Source: Pseudomonas taiwanensis
GTDB lineage: Bacteria > Pseudomonadota > Gammaproteobacteria > Pseudomonadales > Pseudomonadaceae
Assembly: GCF_013393345.1 (NCBI RefSeq)
Contig: NZ_QJRF01000043.1
Location: forward strand, 1-64,000
Direction of reading: 5' to 3'
DNA length: 64,000 bases
Shown here: one piece after another, positions 1 through 9,670 of the stretch
Numbering within the stretch: position 1 is the stretch's first letter
How the letters are laid out: each line of letters starts with the position of its first letter
Program-made: the position numbers and the translations under genes
Notes under the pieces: model-generated
Database searches by the model: none
What the model was told of the DNA's origin: nothing
Seen by the model: only the letters and a program-made list of their open reading frames with translations

Positions 1-885
1 CTGGCCGGCTGGTTCAACCGCTTCCTCGACAAGCTGCAACCGATCATCGCCGACGTGAAACGCTCGGTGCAGGACGCCCGCAGCACCGCCGACCAGTCCG
101 CCGCCATCGCCAGCCAGACCAGCGCCGGCATGCAGCAGCAGTACCGCGAAGTGGACCAGGTGGCCACCGCCTCCAACGAGATGAGCGCCACCGCCCAGGA
201 CGTCGCCCGCAGCGCCGCCCAGGCCGCCGAAGCCGCGCGCGGCGCCGACCATGCCACCCAGGAAGGCCTCGGCGTGATTGGCAAGACCACCAGCGCCATC
301 GAGCAACTGGCCAGCGAGATGAGCGCGGCCATGGAAGAAGTGCAGGCGTTGGCCAACAGCAGCGAGCAGATCGGCTCGGTGCTGGAAGTGATCCGCGCGA
401 TCGCCGAGCAGACCAACCTGCTGGCCCTCAACGCCGCCATCGAGGCGGCGCGTGCTGGCGAGGCCGGGCGTGGCTTCGCGGTGGTGGCCGATGAAGTGCG
501 CAACCTGGCCAAGCGCACCCAGGACTCGGTGGAGGAAATCCGCCAGGTGATCGAAGGCCTGCAGCACGGCACCCGCGAAGTGGTCGGCTCGATGCACAGC
601 AGCCACCGCCAGGCCCAGGGCAGTGTCGAGCAGGTGGAACAGGCGGTGACCGCGCTGCAACGCATCGGCGCAGCGGTGACGGTGATCACCGACATGAACC
701 TGCAGATTGCCAGCGCCGCCGAAGAGCAAAGCGCGGTGGCCGAGGAGATCAACCGCAACGTGGCGGCGATCCGCGACGTCACCGAGTCCCTTTCCGGCCA
801 GGCCGAGGAATCCGCCCAGGTCAGCCAGGCGCTGAACCGCCTGGCCAACCACCAGCAGGGGCTGATGGCGCAATTCCGCGCGTAG
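1..885 (+). CDS. Methyl-accepting chemotaxis protein, C-terminal part
   Basis: The frame is open from base 1, so the gene starts upstream of the window; 294 residues are visible. It begins with what looks like the end of a HAMP segment ([12 protein letters not shown]) and continues as a long Ala/Glu-rich coiled coil. The MCP signalling hairpin tip is clear near residues 120-165, with [19 protein letters not shown] followed by [12 protein letters not shown]. This is the part that binds CheA and CheW and controls the flagellar motor through CheY. The ligand-binding N-terminus is missing, so the stimulus cannot be inferred. The protein ends in FRA with no CheR/CheB-tethering pentapeptide visible. 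Confidence 0.95.
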   Translation: MAGWFNRFLDKLQPIIADVKRSVQDARSTADQSAAIASQTSAGMQQQYREVDQVATASNEMSATAQDVARSAAQAAEAARGADHATQEGLGVIGKTTSAIEQLASEMSAAMEEVQALANSSEQIGSVLEVIRAIAEQTNLLALNAAIEAARAGEAGRGFAVVADEVRNLAKRTQDSVEEIRQVIEGLQHGTREVVGSMHSSHRQAQGSVEQVEQAVTALQRIGAAVTVITDMNLQIASAAEEQSAVAEEINRNVAAIRDVTESLSGQAEESAQVSQALNRLANHQQGLMAQFRA

Positions 886-898
886 GTCGGTAACGGAC

Positions 899-928
899 GT
901 AGGGTGGATGTCGCTTTTTACATCCACC
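899..928. repeat. Dispersed repeat family C, short copy
   Basis: This hairpin-forming unit reads GTAGGGTGGATGTCGC at the left with TACATCCACC at the right. Longer copies of the same element lie at 9401-9483 and 22575-22661. It contains no coding capacity. Confidence 0.75.
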
Positions 929-963
929 GGCGAGGCTACGTCCGGCGCTAGTCCTGCGCTCTT

Positions 964-988
964 CTGTGGGGGCGAATTCATTCGCGAA
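964..988. repeat. Dispersed repeat family B (single unit)
   Basis: The unit reads TGTGGGGGCGAATTCATTCG followed by CGAA. It contains an inner palindrome CGAATTCATTCG and is the most frequent repeat in the window, often as an inverted pair. It resembles a REP-type element. Confidence 0.75.
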
Positions 989-1018
989 AATGGCCAGGCA
1001 CTGAGCTGCCGATTGCTG

Positions 1019-1058
1019 CCCCTCACCCCCGGCCCCTCTCCCAGAGGGCGAGGGGTGA
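1019..1058. repeat. Dispersed repeat family D
   Basis: The unit begins CCCCTCACCCCCGGCC, passes through CTCTCCCAGAGGG and ends CGAGGGGTGA. The CTCTCCC/GGG core can fold back. Related copies lie at 31599-31720, 46309-46346 and 61205-61246. Confidence 0.65.
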
Positions 1059-1101
1059 CTCGCGCCGGAACCTCCGTGCCCGCCGGCAATGCACTGCTTT
1101 T

Positions 1102-1145
1102 CTGTGGGGGCGATTTCAATCGCTAAGCAGGACGCAGTCCTGCCC
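1102..1145. repeat. Dispersed repeat family B, variant with GCAGGACGCAGTCCTGC tail
   Basis: The unit starts GTGGGGGCGATTTCAATCGC and is followed by a second small palindrome, CAGGACGCAGTCCTG. The same two-part variant recurs at 6904 and, with the ordinary head, at 22532-22574. Confidence 0.7.
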
Positions 1146-1263
1146 TCCCAACCCCCCCCTGTCAATTCCGCTCACCCAGGTTGATGCCTTTCGACATTGC
1201 CGCAATCGGCCCCCGGCGCGACCATCCCGGTACTCCAACAAAAACAACCTGGGAGTCCATCCG

Positions 1264-2883
1264 ATGCGCGATTACTTCACCGCTGCCCGCGAGTTCGACT
1301 ACGCCAGCGCCGCGTCCACCACCCTGGCGGGCGAGCTCGATGCCCTGAATGCCTGTGTCGAATGCTGCGACCGCCACGCCGAGTCGGGCCGCGTCGCACT
1401 GGTCTGGGAGGGGCGCAACGGTGAGCGCGCCACGTGGACCTTCGCCCAACTCAAGGAAGCCGCGGCGCGCTTCGCCAACCTCCTGCAAGCCCGTGGCGTG
1501 CGTCCCGGCGATTGCGTCTCGGGCATGCTCCCGCGTACCCCTGAACTGCTGGTCACCATCCTCGGCACCTGGCGTGCCGGTGCCGTCTATCAGCCGCTTT
1601 TCACTGCGTTCGGACCCAAGGCCATCGAGCACCGGGTGCAAGGCGCCGGTTCGAAGCTGGTGGTCACCGACCTCACCAACCGCCCCAAGCTGGACGAAGT
1701 GGAAGGCGTGCCGCCAGTGCTGACGGTGGGCGATGACTTCTGGGCTGAACTGGAACGCCAGCCGGACAGCTTCGAGCCTGTGCTGCGCAAGGCGTCCGAT
1801 CCCTTCCTGCTGATGTTCACCTCCGGCACCACGGGCCTTGCCAAGCCGCTGGCCGTGCCGCTGAAGGCCATCGTCGCCTTTGTCAGCTACATGCGTGACG
1901 CGGTCGATCTGCGTCCGGGCGACAAGTTCTGGAACCTGGCCGATCCGGGCTGGGCCTACGGCCTGTACTACGCCGTGACCGGCCCGCTCGCCATGGGCCA
2001 CGCCACCACCTTCTACGAGGGTGGTTTCACCGTAGAAAGCACCTGCCGCATCATCCGCGAGCATGGCATCACCAACCTGGCCGGCTCGCCCACGGCTTAC
2101 CGCCTGCTGCTGGCTGCCCGCGACGAGGTAGAGGCTGCGATCAAAGGCAATCTGCGTGCCGTCAGCAGCGCCGGCGAGCCCCTGACCCCGGAGGTGATCC
2201 GCTGGTTCGGCGAGGGCCTGGGTTGCACCATCCACGACCACTACGGCCAGACCGAACTGGGCATGGTGCTGTGCAATCACCATGCGCTGGAACACCCGGT
2301 GCGCCTGGGCGCCGCCGGATTCGCCATGCCCGGCCACCGCGTGGTGGTGCTGGACGAACAGCACCGCGAACTGCCCGTCGGCCAGCCCGGCATCCTCGCC
2401 CTGGACATGCCGCGCTCGCCGCTGTTCTGGTTCCCCGGCTATCAGGGGATGGCCACCAAGGCCTTCGTCGGTGACTACTATCTGAGTGGTGACACCGTGG
2501 AGCTGAACGAGGACGGCAGCATCAGCTTCGTTGGCCGCGCTGATGACGTGATCACCACGTCCGGCTACCGCGTCGGTCCCTTCGATGTGGAGAGCGCGCT
2601 GATCGAGCACCCGGCGGTGATCGAAGCCGCGGTGATCGGCAAGCCCGACCCGGAGCGCACCGAACTGGTCAAGGCCTTCGTCGTGCTGCACGCCGGCCAC
2701 AGTGCCGACGCTGAACTGGCCGACGCCCTGCAGCAATACGTGCGCAAGCGCCTGTCCGCCCATTCCTATCCGCGCGAGATCGAGTTCGTCGCGGAATTGC
2801 CCAAGACCCCGAGCGGCAAGATCCAGCGTTTTCTCCTGCGTAACCAGGAGATCGCCAAGGCCCAGGCGGCCGCCGCCAACTGA
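1264..2883 (+). CDS. AMP-forming acyl-CoA synthetase
   Basis: The 539-residue protein is a full-length ANL-superfamily acyl-CoA ligase that activates a carboxylic acid with ATP and CoA. The phosphate-binding motif [10 protein letters not shown] lies near residue 187 and the adenine-site motif DHYGQTELG near 327. [12 protein letters not shown] follows in the hinge region, and the catalytic lysine motif [11 protein letters not shown] lies near the C-terminus. The family resembles medium-chain or acetyl/propionyl-type synthetases; the exact acid cannot be read from sequence. It heads an operon with an SDR 19 bases downstream. The same order occurs in the P. putida PP_2213-2217 set, as recalled, which argues for short or branched acids. 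Confidence 0.92.
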   Translation: MRDYFTAAREFDYASAASTTLAGELDALNACVECCDRHAESGRVALVWEGRNGERATWTFAQLKEAAARFANLLQARGVRPGDCVSGMLPRTPELLVTILGTWRAGAVYQPLFTAFGPKAIEHRVQGAGSKLVVTDLTNRPKLDEVEGVPPVLTVGDDFWAELERQPDSFEPVLRKASDPFLLMFTSGTTGLAKPLAVPLKAIVAFVSYMRDAVDLRPGDKFWNLADPGWAYGLYYAVTGPLAMGHATTFYEGGFTVESTCRIIREHGITNLAGSPTAYRLLLAARDEVEAAIKGNLRAVSSAGEPLTPEVIRWFGEGLGCTIHDHYGQTELGMVLCNHHALEHPVRLGAAGFAMPGHRVVVLDEQHRELPVGQPGILALDMPRSPLFWFPGYQGMATKAFVGDYYLSGDTVELNEDGSISFVGRADDVITTSGYRVGPFDVESALIEHPAVIEAAVIGKPDPERTELVKAFVVLHAGHSADAELADALQQYVRKRLSAHSYPREIEFVAELPKTPSGKIQRFLLRNQEIAKAQAAAAN

Positions 2884-2902
2884 ACCCCGAGGAGTAGCAA
2901 TC

Positions 2903-3670
<768 letters not shown>

Positions 3671-3680
3671 GGAGGACGCC

Positions 3681-4868
3681 ATGAACAAGGATTCCATCGT
3701 TATCGTCAGTGCTGCCCGTACCGCCATGGGCGGCTTCCTGGGTGACTTCAAGGACATGACCGCCGCGCAACTGGGCGCCGCCGCCAACCGAGCCGTGCTG
3801 GAACGCGCCGGCCTTCAGGGCGACGCCGTGGACGAGGTCATCATGGGCTGCGTGCTGCAGGCCGGTCAGGGCCAGGCTCCTGCGCGTCAGTCCGCGCTCG
3901 GCGCTGGCCTGCCCCAGGGCGTGGTCTGCTCCACGGTGAACAAGATGTGCGGCTCGGGCATGAAGACCGTGATGCTCGCCCACGACCTGCTGCGTGCCGG
4001 CAGTGCCGATGTGGTGCTGGCCGGGGGCATGGAGAGCATGTCCAACGCGCCCTACCTGCTGGAGCGCGCCCGCTCCGGCTACCGCATGGGCCACGGCAAG
4101 GTGCTCGACCACATGTTCCTCGACGGCCTGGAAGACGCCTACGACAAGGGCCGCCTGATGGGCACCTTCGCCGAGGATTGCGCCCAGGCGTACGGCTTCA
4201 CCCGCGAGCAGCAGGACGCCTTCGCCATCGCCTCCCTGACCCGCGCACAGAAAGCCATGGCTGACGGCCGCTTCACTGCTGAGATCGTCCCGGTGGAGGC
4301 GAAATCCGGTCGCGACCTGGTGACCATCAGCCAGGACGAACAGCCGCCGAAGGCGCGCCTGGACAAGATTCCAACCCTCAAACCGGCGTTCCGCGAGGGC
4401 GGCACCGTCACTGCAGCCAACTCCAGCTCCATTTCCGACGGCGCGGCGTCGTTGCTGCTGATGCGTCTGGAGGAAGCGGAAAAGCGCGGCCTCAAGCCGC
4501 TGGCCCATGTTGCCGGCCATGCGTCCTTCGCCCAGGCGCCGAACCTCTTCACCACTGCACCGGTAGGCTCCATCCAGCGCCTGCTGACCCGTACCGGCTG
4601 GAGCCTGGGCGAGGTCGATCTGTTCGAGGTGAACGAAGCCTTCGCCGTGGTGCCGATGGTCGCCATGCGTGACCTGGATATCTCCCACGACAGAATCAAC
4701 GTCCATGGCGGCGCTTGCGCCCTGGGCCACCCCATCGGTGCCTCCGGTGCCCGTGTGCTGGTGACCCTGCTCAATGCGCTCCAGCAGTACGGCCTGAAGC
4801 GCGGCGTGGCGTCGGTGTGCATTGGTGGCGGTGAGGCCACTGCTGTCGCTATCGAACTCATCAAGTGA
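3681..4868 (+). CDS. Acetyl-CoA C-acyltransferase (thiolase)
   Basis: The 395-residue protein is a full-length thiolase II-type enzyme that cleaves 3-ketoacyl-CoA, or 2-methylacetoacetyl-CoA if the operon serves isoleucine, into acetyl-CoA and a shorter acyl-CoA. The nucleophile is Cys90 in [10 protein letters not shown]. The acid/base residues are the histidine in [10 protein letters not shown] and the cysteine in CIGGGEA near the C-terminus; NEAFA is also present. An AAGGAGG Shine-Dalgarno sequence lies just before the ATG. It is translationally linked to the SDR (10-base gap) and the acyl-CoA dehydrogenase (10-base gap). Confidence 0.94.
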   Translation: MNKDSIVIVSAARTAMGGFLGDFKDMTAAQLGAAANRAVLERAGLQGDAVDEVIMGCVLQAGQGQAPARQSALGAGLPQGVVCSTVNKMCGSGMKTVMLAHDLLRAGSADVVLAGGMESMSNAPYLLERARSGYRMGHGKVLDHMFLDGLEDAYDKGRLMGTFAEDCAQAYGFTREQQDAFAIASLTRAQKAMADGRFTAEIVPVEAKSGRDLVTISQDEQPPKARLDKIPTLKPAFREGGTVTAANSSSISDGAASLLLMRLEEAEKRGLKPLAHVAGHASFAQAPNLFTTAPVGSIQRLLTRTGWSLGEVDLFEVNEAFAVVPMVAMRDLDISHDRINVHGGACALGHPIGASGARVLVTLLNALQQYGLKRGVASVCIGGGEATAVAIELIK

Positions 4869-4878
4869 GGGCAGGGCG

Positions 4879-6006
4879 ATGATCCCGAACGAAGACGAAA
4901 TCCAGATTCGCGATATGGCCCGGCAGTTCGCCCAGGAGCGGCTGAAACCCTTTGCCGAGTCCTGGGACCGCGAACACCGCTTCCCCGCCGAGGCAATTCG
5001 CGAAATGGCCCAGCTGGGCTTCCTCGGCATGCTGGTGCCGGAAGAGTGGGGCGGCGCGGCCACCGGTCACCTGGCCTATGCGATGGCGCTGGAGGAAATC
5101 GCCGCTGGCGACGGCGCCTGCTCCACCATCATGAGCGTGCACAACTCGGTGGGCTGCATGCCGATCCTCAAGTACGGCAGCCAGGAGCAGAAGGAACGCT
5201 TCCTGCGCCCGTTGGCCACCGGCGAGATGATCGGCGCCTTCGCCCTCACCGAGCCCCAGGCCGGATCGGATGCCAGCGACCTGCGCACCCGCGCCCGCCG
5301 CGACGGTGATCATTACGTGCTGAACGGCGCCAAGCAGTTCATCACGTCGGGCAGTCATGCGGGGATGGTGATCGTCTTCGCAGTCACCGACCCGCAGGCC
5401 GGCAAGAAGGGCATCAGCGCCTTCATCGTCCCCACCGATACCCCCGGTTATCAGGTGGTGCGGGTGGAGGACAAGCTCGGCCAGCACGCCTCCGATACCT
5501 GCCAGATCCAACTGGATGATGTGCGTATCCCGGCGTCCCTGCGCCTGGGCGAGGAGGGCGATGGCTATCGCATTGCCCTGTCCAACCTGGAAGGCGGACG
5601 CATCGGCATCGCTGCGCAATCCGTCGGCATGGCCCGCGCGGCCTTCGAGGCGGCGCGCGATTACGCCCACGAGCGCAAGACCTTCGGTAAGCCGATCATC
5701 GAGCACCAGGCAGTGGCCTTCCGCCTGGCCGACATGGCGACCCAGATCGCCGTGGCGCGGCAGATGGTCCACCACGCCGCCAGCCTGCGCGAAGCCGGCA
5801 TGCCGTGCCTGACTGAAGCATCCATGGCCAAGCTGTTCGCCTCGGAGATGGCCGAGAAGGTCTGCTCCGCGGCCATCCAGACCCTCGGTGGCTACGGCTA
5901 CCTGAAGGACTTCCCGGTGGAGCGCATCTACCGTGACGTGCGTGTGTGCCAGATCTACGAAGGCACCAGCGACGTGCAGCGGATGGTGATTGCGCGCAGC
6001 CTTTGA
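4879..6006 (+). CDS. Short/branched-chain acyl-CoA dehydrogenase
   Basis: The ATG at 4879 gives a 375-residue protein; an in-frame upstream start at 4822 would overlap the thiolase and is less likely. It is an FAD enzyme making the alpha,beta double bond of an acyl-CoA and passing electrons to ETF. Visible family motifs are [14 protein letters not shown] (flavin and substrate site), [10 protein letters not shown], and the C-terminal [12 protein letters not shown], whose Glu is the catalytic-base position in short-chain enzymes. [17 protein letters not shown] is also classical. It sits fourth in the operon and would precede the crotonase step. Confidence 0.93.
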   Translation: MIPNEDEIQIRDMARQFAQERLKPFAESWDREHRFPAEAIREMAQLGFLGMLVPEEWGGAATGHLAYAMALEEIAAGDGACSTIMSVHNSVGCMPILKYGSQEQKERFLRPLATGEMIGAFALTEPQAGSDASDLRTRARRDGDHYVLNGAKQFITSGSHAGMVIVFAVTDPQAGKKGISAFIVPTDTPGYQVVRVEDKLGQHASDTCQIQLDDVRIPASLRLGEEGDGYRIALSNLEGGRIGIAAQSVGMARAAFEAARDYAHERKTFGKPIIEHQAVAFRLADMATQIAVARQMVHHAASLREAGMPCLTEASMAKLFASEMAEKVCSAAIQTLGGYGYLKDFPVERIYRDVRVCQIYEGTSDVQRMVIARSL

Positions 6007-6016
6007 TCTCAGTCCT

Positions 6017-6083
6017 TGTAGGAGCGAGCTTGCTCGCGAATAGGCCCCGCGCGGATTCTTTCGCGAGCAAGCTCGCTCCTACA
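6017..6083. repeat. REP element (family A), inverted pair inside the operon
   Basis: TGTAGGAGCGAGCTTGCTCG is followed after a short spacer by its reverse complement CGAGCAAGCTCGCTCCTACA. The pair lies between the acyl-CoA dehydrogenase and crotonase genes. It could form a long hairpin affecting mRNA stability or relative expression of the fifth gene. Confidence 0.88.
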
Positions 6084-6110
6084 GGATCTAACTCCTGACA
6101 GGTATCCTCT

Positions 6111-6884
6111 ATGACCTACCAGACCCTGCTGGTGGAGCAGGCCGGCGCTGTCGGCCTGGTCACCCTCAATCGCCCCGAAGCCCTGAACGCCATCAACACC
6201 CAGCTCATCGACGAGCTGAACCAGGTGCTCGACGGCTTCGAGCGGGATGCGGCCATCGGCTGCGTGCTGATCACCGGTTCCGCCAAGGCCTTCGCGGCCG
6301 GTGCCGATGTGAAGGAAATGGCCAGCCTGTGCTTCCCCGGCACTTATCTCGACGACTTCCTCGGGCGCTGGGACCGTGTGGCGCAGCGCCGCAAGCCGAT
6401 CATCGCCGCCGTCGCTGGCCACGCCCTGGGCGGCGGCTTCGAGCTGGCGCTGATGTGCGATTTCATCATCGCCGCCGACACGGCACGGTTCGGCCTGCCT
6501 GAAGTGAAGCTGGGGGTGATTCCCGGCGCGGGTGGCGTCCAGCGCCTGACGCGCCTCGTAGGCCGCGCCAAGGCAATGGAGATGTTGCTGAGCGGACGCA
6601 GCATGGATGCCATCGAGGCTGAGCATAGTGGAGTGGTAGCACGGGTGGTGCCCGCCGCCGAGTTGCTGGAGGAAGCGATGGACAGCGCCAGCCGCATCGC
6701 CGCGCAGTCGCGCACGGCGGTGATGATGCTCAAGGAGTGCGTGAACCGCGTAGATGAAGGATCGCTGGGCGAGGGGCTGCGCTTTGAGCGGCGGATGTTC
6801 CAGGCGGTGTTCGCCACGCCGGATCAGAAGGAAGGCATGGGGGCGTTCATTGAGAAGAGGAAGCCGGTGTTTGGCAAGGGCTGA
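6111..6884 (+). CDS. Enoyl-CoA hydratase (crotonase family)
   Basis: The 257-residue protein is a typical enoyl-CoA hydratase. The oxyanion-hole regions are FAAGADVKEMA and VAGHALGGGFELALMCD, and the catalytic glutamates sit in LPEVKLGVIPGAGGVQRL. It hydrates the trans-2-enoyl-CoA made by the preceding dehydrogenase; tiglyl-CoA would be the substrate if the pathway is isoleucine breakdown. It lies 104 bases after the acyl-CoA dehydrogenase, with the REP pair in the gap. It is probably still in the same transcript. Confidence 0.93.
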   Translation: MTYQTLLVEQAGAVGLVTLNRPEALNAINTQLIDELNQVLDGFERDAAIGCVLITGSAKAFAAGADVKEMASLCFPGTYLDDFLGRWDRVAQRRKPIIAAVAGHALGGGFELALMCDFIIAADTARFGLPEVKLGVIPGAGGVQRLTRLVGRAKAMEMLLSGRSMDAIEAEHSGVVARVVPAAELLEEAMDSASRIAAQSRTAVMMLKECVNRVDEGSLGEGLRFERRMFQAVFATPDQKEGMGAFIEKRKPVFGKG

Positions 6885-6903
6885 ACGGTTGGCGTTTTTT
6901 TCT

Positions 6904-6995
6904 TGTGGGGGCGATTTCAATCGCTAAGCAGGACGCAGTCCTGCCCTGAGAAGGGGCAGCTGCGCTACCCATAGCGAATGAATTCGCCCCCACAG
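6904..6995. repeat. Family B repeats, inverted pair
   Basis: GTGGGGGCGATTTCAATCGC plus the CAGGACGCAGTCCTG tail is followed by GCGAATGAATTCGCCCCCAC on the opposite orientation. The pair separates the convergent crotonase and LysR genes and may act as a bidirectional transcript end. A run of seven T lies just before it, at about 6895-6901. Confidence 0.75.
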
Positions 6996-7021
6996 GTTTC
7001 CATATCCCTCGGTGGCGGCGA

Positions 7022-7945
7022 TTAGGCGCGCTCCTTCTGCTCCTGCGCCGTCACCTGCTGGCATATTTCGATGATCTGCTCGCGCATCCAGCGGTTGGCC
7101 GGGTCCTGGTCGGTGCTTTCGTGCCAGTAGAGGTGGGTTTCCAGGGCGGGCACGTCGTGCACCGGCAGGTTCACGTAGTGAAGGTCCTGGCGGCGGGCGA
7201 AGCGTTCCGGGACGGTGATGGCCAGATCGGTGCCGTGCAACACGGTGGAGGCCATCAAGTAGTGCTGTGAGCGCAGGATTACCTTGCGCTGGATACCCAT
7301 CTTGCCCAGTGACAGGTCCACGTAGCCCAGGCCGCTGCGGCGGCTGGAAATGTGGATGTGCGAGAGCGACAGGTACTCGTCCAGCGTGATTTTTTCCTTG
7401 GCCAGGGGGTGGCCGCGGCGCATGGCGCAGACGTAACGGTCTTCCATCAGCTTGACGTGGCGCACCTGCGGGTCGGTGTTCAGCGGGGCGTCCACGGCGA
7501 AGTCCAGGCGGCCGGCGGCCAGTTCCTTGGTGGTTTCGCGACGCTTGGCCAGGAAACTTTCAATCTGCACGGTCGGCGCCAGGCGGCGCAGGCGCTGGAA
7601 CAACGGCGGCAGGATCACCGTTTCGGTGAGGTCGGTCATGCTGATGCGGTAGGTCTTGTTCGCCTGCGCCGGGTTGAAGGTGCGGCTTTCCTGCACCGAA
7701 ACGCGCAATAGCTGCAGGGCATTGCGCACCGGGCCGATGATGTTCTGCGCCATGGGCGTGGGCACCATGCCTTGGGCGGTACGCACGAACAGCGGGTCGT
7801 TGAAGGTCTCGCGCAGGCGGGCGAGGGCGTTGGAGACGGCAGGCTGGGTAATGCCGACGATCTGGCCGGCGCGGGTCAGGTTGGCCTCGGTATAGATGGC
7901 GTCGAAGACGATGAAGAGATTGAGGTCTACCTTGTTCAAATTCAT
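7022..7945 (-). CDS. LysR-family transcriptional regulator
   Basis: The 307-residue protein has an N-terminal winged HTH (NLNKVDLNLFIVFDAIY, then ITQPAVSNALARLRE near residues 32-47) and a LysR co-inducer domain. The start is well placed at a MNLNKVDL opening usual for this subgroup. It is transcribed divergently from the acyl-CoA dehydrogenase gene at 8098, with about 150 bases between, so it most likely controls that gene and itself. It may also act on the operon at 1264-6884. In P. aeruginosa the equivalent, as recalled, is PA2551. The effector is unknown. Confidence 0.9.
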   Translation of the reverse strand: MNLNKVDLNLFIVFDAIYTEANLTRAGQIVGITQPAVSNALARLRETFNDPLFVRTAQGMVPTPMAQNIIGPVRNALQLLRVSVQESRTFNPAQANKTYRISMTDLTETVILPPLFQRLRRLAPTVQIESFLAKRRETTKELAAGRLDFAVDAPLNTDPQVRHVKLMEDRYVCAMRRGHPLAKEKITLDEYLSLSHIHISSRRSGLGYVDLSLGKMGIQRKVILRSQHYLMASTVLHGTDLAITVPERFARRQDLHYVNLPVHDVPALETHLYWHESTDQDPANRWMREQIIEICQQVTAQEQKERA

Positions 7946-7995
7946 GCCGGGCGTGCTCCTGAAAGTTGTTTTTATCAGCGGATCATATATCGGTG

Positions 7996-8007
7996 ATGAA
8001 TGTTCAT
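7996..8007. promoter_or_regulatory. Candidate LysR operator core
   Basis: ATGAA-TG-TTCAT forms a short dyad within the divergent LysR / acyl-CoA dehydrogenase promoter region, flanked more loosely by CGG and CCG. LysR proteins bind short dyads in this position, but the arms are only 5 bases. Confidence 0.35.
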
Positions 8008-8097
8008 AGATGCCGAAAATAGACTAGGGAAATCTTACGCCCTGTTCTAGCATCCTTACCAGACCTCACTAACAGCCCCGCAAAAAGGTAGCCCCGC

Positions 8098-9327
8098 ATG
8101 GATTTCGCCTATTCCCCGAAGGTCCAGGAACTGCGTGAACGCGTCACCGCATTCATGGACACCTACGTCTATCCGGCCGAGCCGGTATTCGAGCAACAGG
8201 TTGCCGAAGGCGACCGCTGGCAGCCCACCGCGATCATGGAAGAGCTGAAAGCCAAGGCGAAGGCGGAAGGGCTGTGGAACCTGTTCCTGCCGGAGTCCGA
8301 ACTCGGCGCGGGCCTGACCAACATGGAATACGCGCCGCTGGCCGAGATCATGGGCCGCTCGCTGCTGGGCCCGGAGCCCTTCAACTGCTCCGCGCCGGAC
8401 ACCGGCAACATGGAAGTGCTGGTGCGCTACGGTAACGAAGAGCAGAAGCGCCGCTGGCTGGAGCCGCTGCTGCGTGGCGAGATCCGCTCCGCCTTCGCCA
8501 TGACCGAGCCGGGCGTGGCCTCCTCCGACGCCACCAACATGGAAGCCCGCGCCGTGCGCCAGGGTGACGAGTGGGTGATCAACGGCAGCAAGTGGTGGAC
8601 CTCGGGCGCCTGCGACCCGCGCTGCAAGATCCTCATCTTCATGGGCCTGTCCAACCCGGACGCGCCGCGTCACCAGCAGCACTCGATGATCCTGGTGCCC
8701 ACCGACACCCCCGGGGTGAAGATCGTGCGCCCGCTGCCGGTGTTCGGCTACGACGATGCGCCCCACGGCCACGCCGAAGTGGTCTTCGAAAACGTGCGCG
8801 TGCCCTACGAGAACGTGCTGCTGGGTGAAGGTCGTGGCTTCGAGATCGCCCAAGGCCGCCTCGGCCCGGGTCGTATCCACCACTGCATGCGCTCCATCGG
8901 CATGGCCGAACGCGCCCTGGAACTGATGTGCAAGCGTGCCGTCAGCCGTACCGCCTTTGGCCGTCCGCTGGCTCGCCTGGGTGGCAACGTCGACAAGATC
9001 GCCGACTCGCGCATGGAAATCGACATGGCCCGCCTGCTGACCCTGAAGGCGGCGTACATGATGGACACCGTGGGCAACAAGGTGGCCAAGAGCGAGATCG
9101 CCCAGATCAAGGTCGTCGCGCCCAACGTCGCCCTGCGGGTGATCGACCGCGCCATCCAGATCCATGGCGGCGCCGGCGTCTCCAACGACTTCCCGCTGGC
9201 CTACATGTATGCCATGCAGCGCACCCTGCGCCTGGCCGACGGCCCGGACGAAGTACACCGCGCGGCCATCGGCAAGTTCGAAATCGGCAAGTACGTACCG
9301 AAGGAAATGCTGCGCAGCGGTCAGTGA
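8098..9327 (+). CDS. Acyl-CoA dehydrogenase, ACAD11-like
   Basis: The 409-residue protein is an acyl-CoA dehydrogenase of the subgroup with an [16 protein letters not shown] start, similar to the bacterial ACAD10/11-like enzymes. Family motifs are [23 protein letters not shown] and [15 protein letters not shown]. The usual C-terminal YEGTSDV motif is replaced by [17 protein letters not shown], as in long/branched-chain relatives. It is the only gene clearly paired with the divergent LysR regulator. An AAAAAGGTAG Shine-Dalgarno-like sequence precedes the ATG. The acyl substrate is not deducible. A strong terminator follows directly. Confidence 0.92.
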   Translation: MDFAYSPKVQELRERVTAFMDTYVYPAEPVFEQQVAEGDRWQPTAIMEELKAKAKAEGLWNLFLPESELGAGLTNMEYAPLAEIMGRSLLGPEPFNCSAPDTGNMEVLVRYGNEEQKRRWLEPLLRGEIRSAFAMTEPGVASSDATNMEARAVRQGDEWVINGSKWWTSGACDPRCKILIFMGLSNPDAPRHQQHSMILVPTDTPGVKIVRPLPVFGYDDAPHGHAEVVFENVRVPYENVLLGEGRGFEIAQGRLGPGRIHHCMRSIGMAERALELMCKRAVSRTAFGRPLARLGGNVDKIADSRMEIDMARLLTLKAAYMMDTVGNKVAKSEIAQIKVVAPNVALRVIDRAIQIHGGAGVSNDFPLAYMYAMQRTLRLADGPDEVHRAAIGKFEIGKYVPKEMLRSGQ

Positions 9328-9345
9328 TCGCCAGCCATGAAATAA

Positions 9346-9369
9346 GGCCCGCATCGTGCGGGCCTTTTT
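9346..9369 (+). terminator. Rho-independent terminator after the acyl-CoA dehydrogenase
   Basis: GGCCCGC and GCGGGCC form a 7-bp stem with loop ATCGT, followed by TTTTT. It lies about 20 bases after the stop codon. Confidence 0.92.
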
Positions 9370-9400
9370 CGTTTTCCAGGGGCTGTTGCGGCGCCGATTC

Positions 9401-9483
9401 GTAGGGTGGATGTCGCTTTTTACATCCACCATTGACGTGGCAGTCGGTCCGATGGTGGACATGAAGAGCGATGTCCACCCTAC
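9401..9483. repeat. Dispersed repeat family C, full inverted copy
   Basis: GTAGGGTGGATGTCGC at the left end is mirrored by GATGTCCACCCTAC at the right end. An inner TACATCCACC / GGTGGACATG pair adds more dyad. The element lies between the terminator and the small minus-strand gene ending at 9494. Confidence 0.8.
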
Positions 9484-9493
9484 ATGTCCGTAC

Positions 9494-9670
9494 CTAGTCC
9501 TTCTCCGGCACCGGGTTCCTGGCCTTCAACCAGCCCATCCGCAGGTGCAGTTGCGCGGCGAAGGCACGAGCGGCGATTTCCTCCTGGAACGTCAGGCTGC
9601 GATGCCCGAGGCGTACGCGCCAGTAAATACGACCGCTTTTTTCGAAGGGCTCAATCCGCACTTCATCCAT
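9494..9670 (-). CDS. 58-residue protein of unknown function overlapping terC
   Basis: The frame starts ATG at 9670 inside the last codons of the TerC gene (8-base overlap, ATGGATGA context) and ends at TAG, giving 58 residues. The protein is basic and amphipathic (MDEVRIEPFEKSGRIYWRVR at the start, QLHLRMGWLKARN near the end), with no signal peptide or membrane segment. The stop/start overlap suggests translational coupling to TerC. No family is recognised. Codon use looks normal for the window, and the interval would otherwise be empty, so I consider it real. Confidence 0.65.
   Translation of the reverse strand: MDEVRIEPFEKSGRIYWRVRLGHRSLTFQEEIAARAFAAQLHLRMGWLKARNPVPEKD

Larger units (their letters stand above)
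886..1263. other. Gene-free interval made of dispersed repeats
   Basis: There is no credible gene in these 378 bases. They hold four repeat units in series (899-928, 964-988, 1019-1058, 1102-1145), listed separately. The last 100 bases should contain the promoter of the acyl-CoA operon. A GGGAG Shine-Dalgarno-like sequence lies about 8 bases before the ATG at 1264. Confidence 0.7.

Noticed and set aside
899-1145. CRISPR array or integron attC sites
   Set aside because: The repeat units are of different families, palindromic and not regularly spaced; no cas genes or integrase are present in the window.
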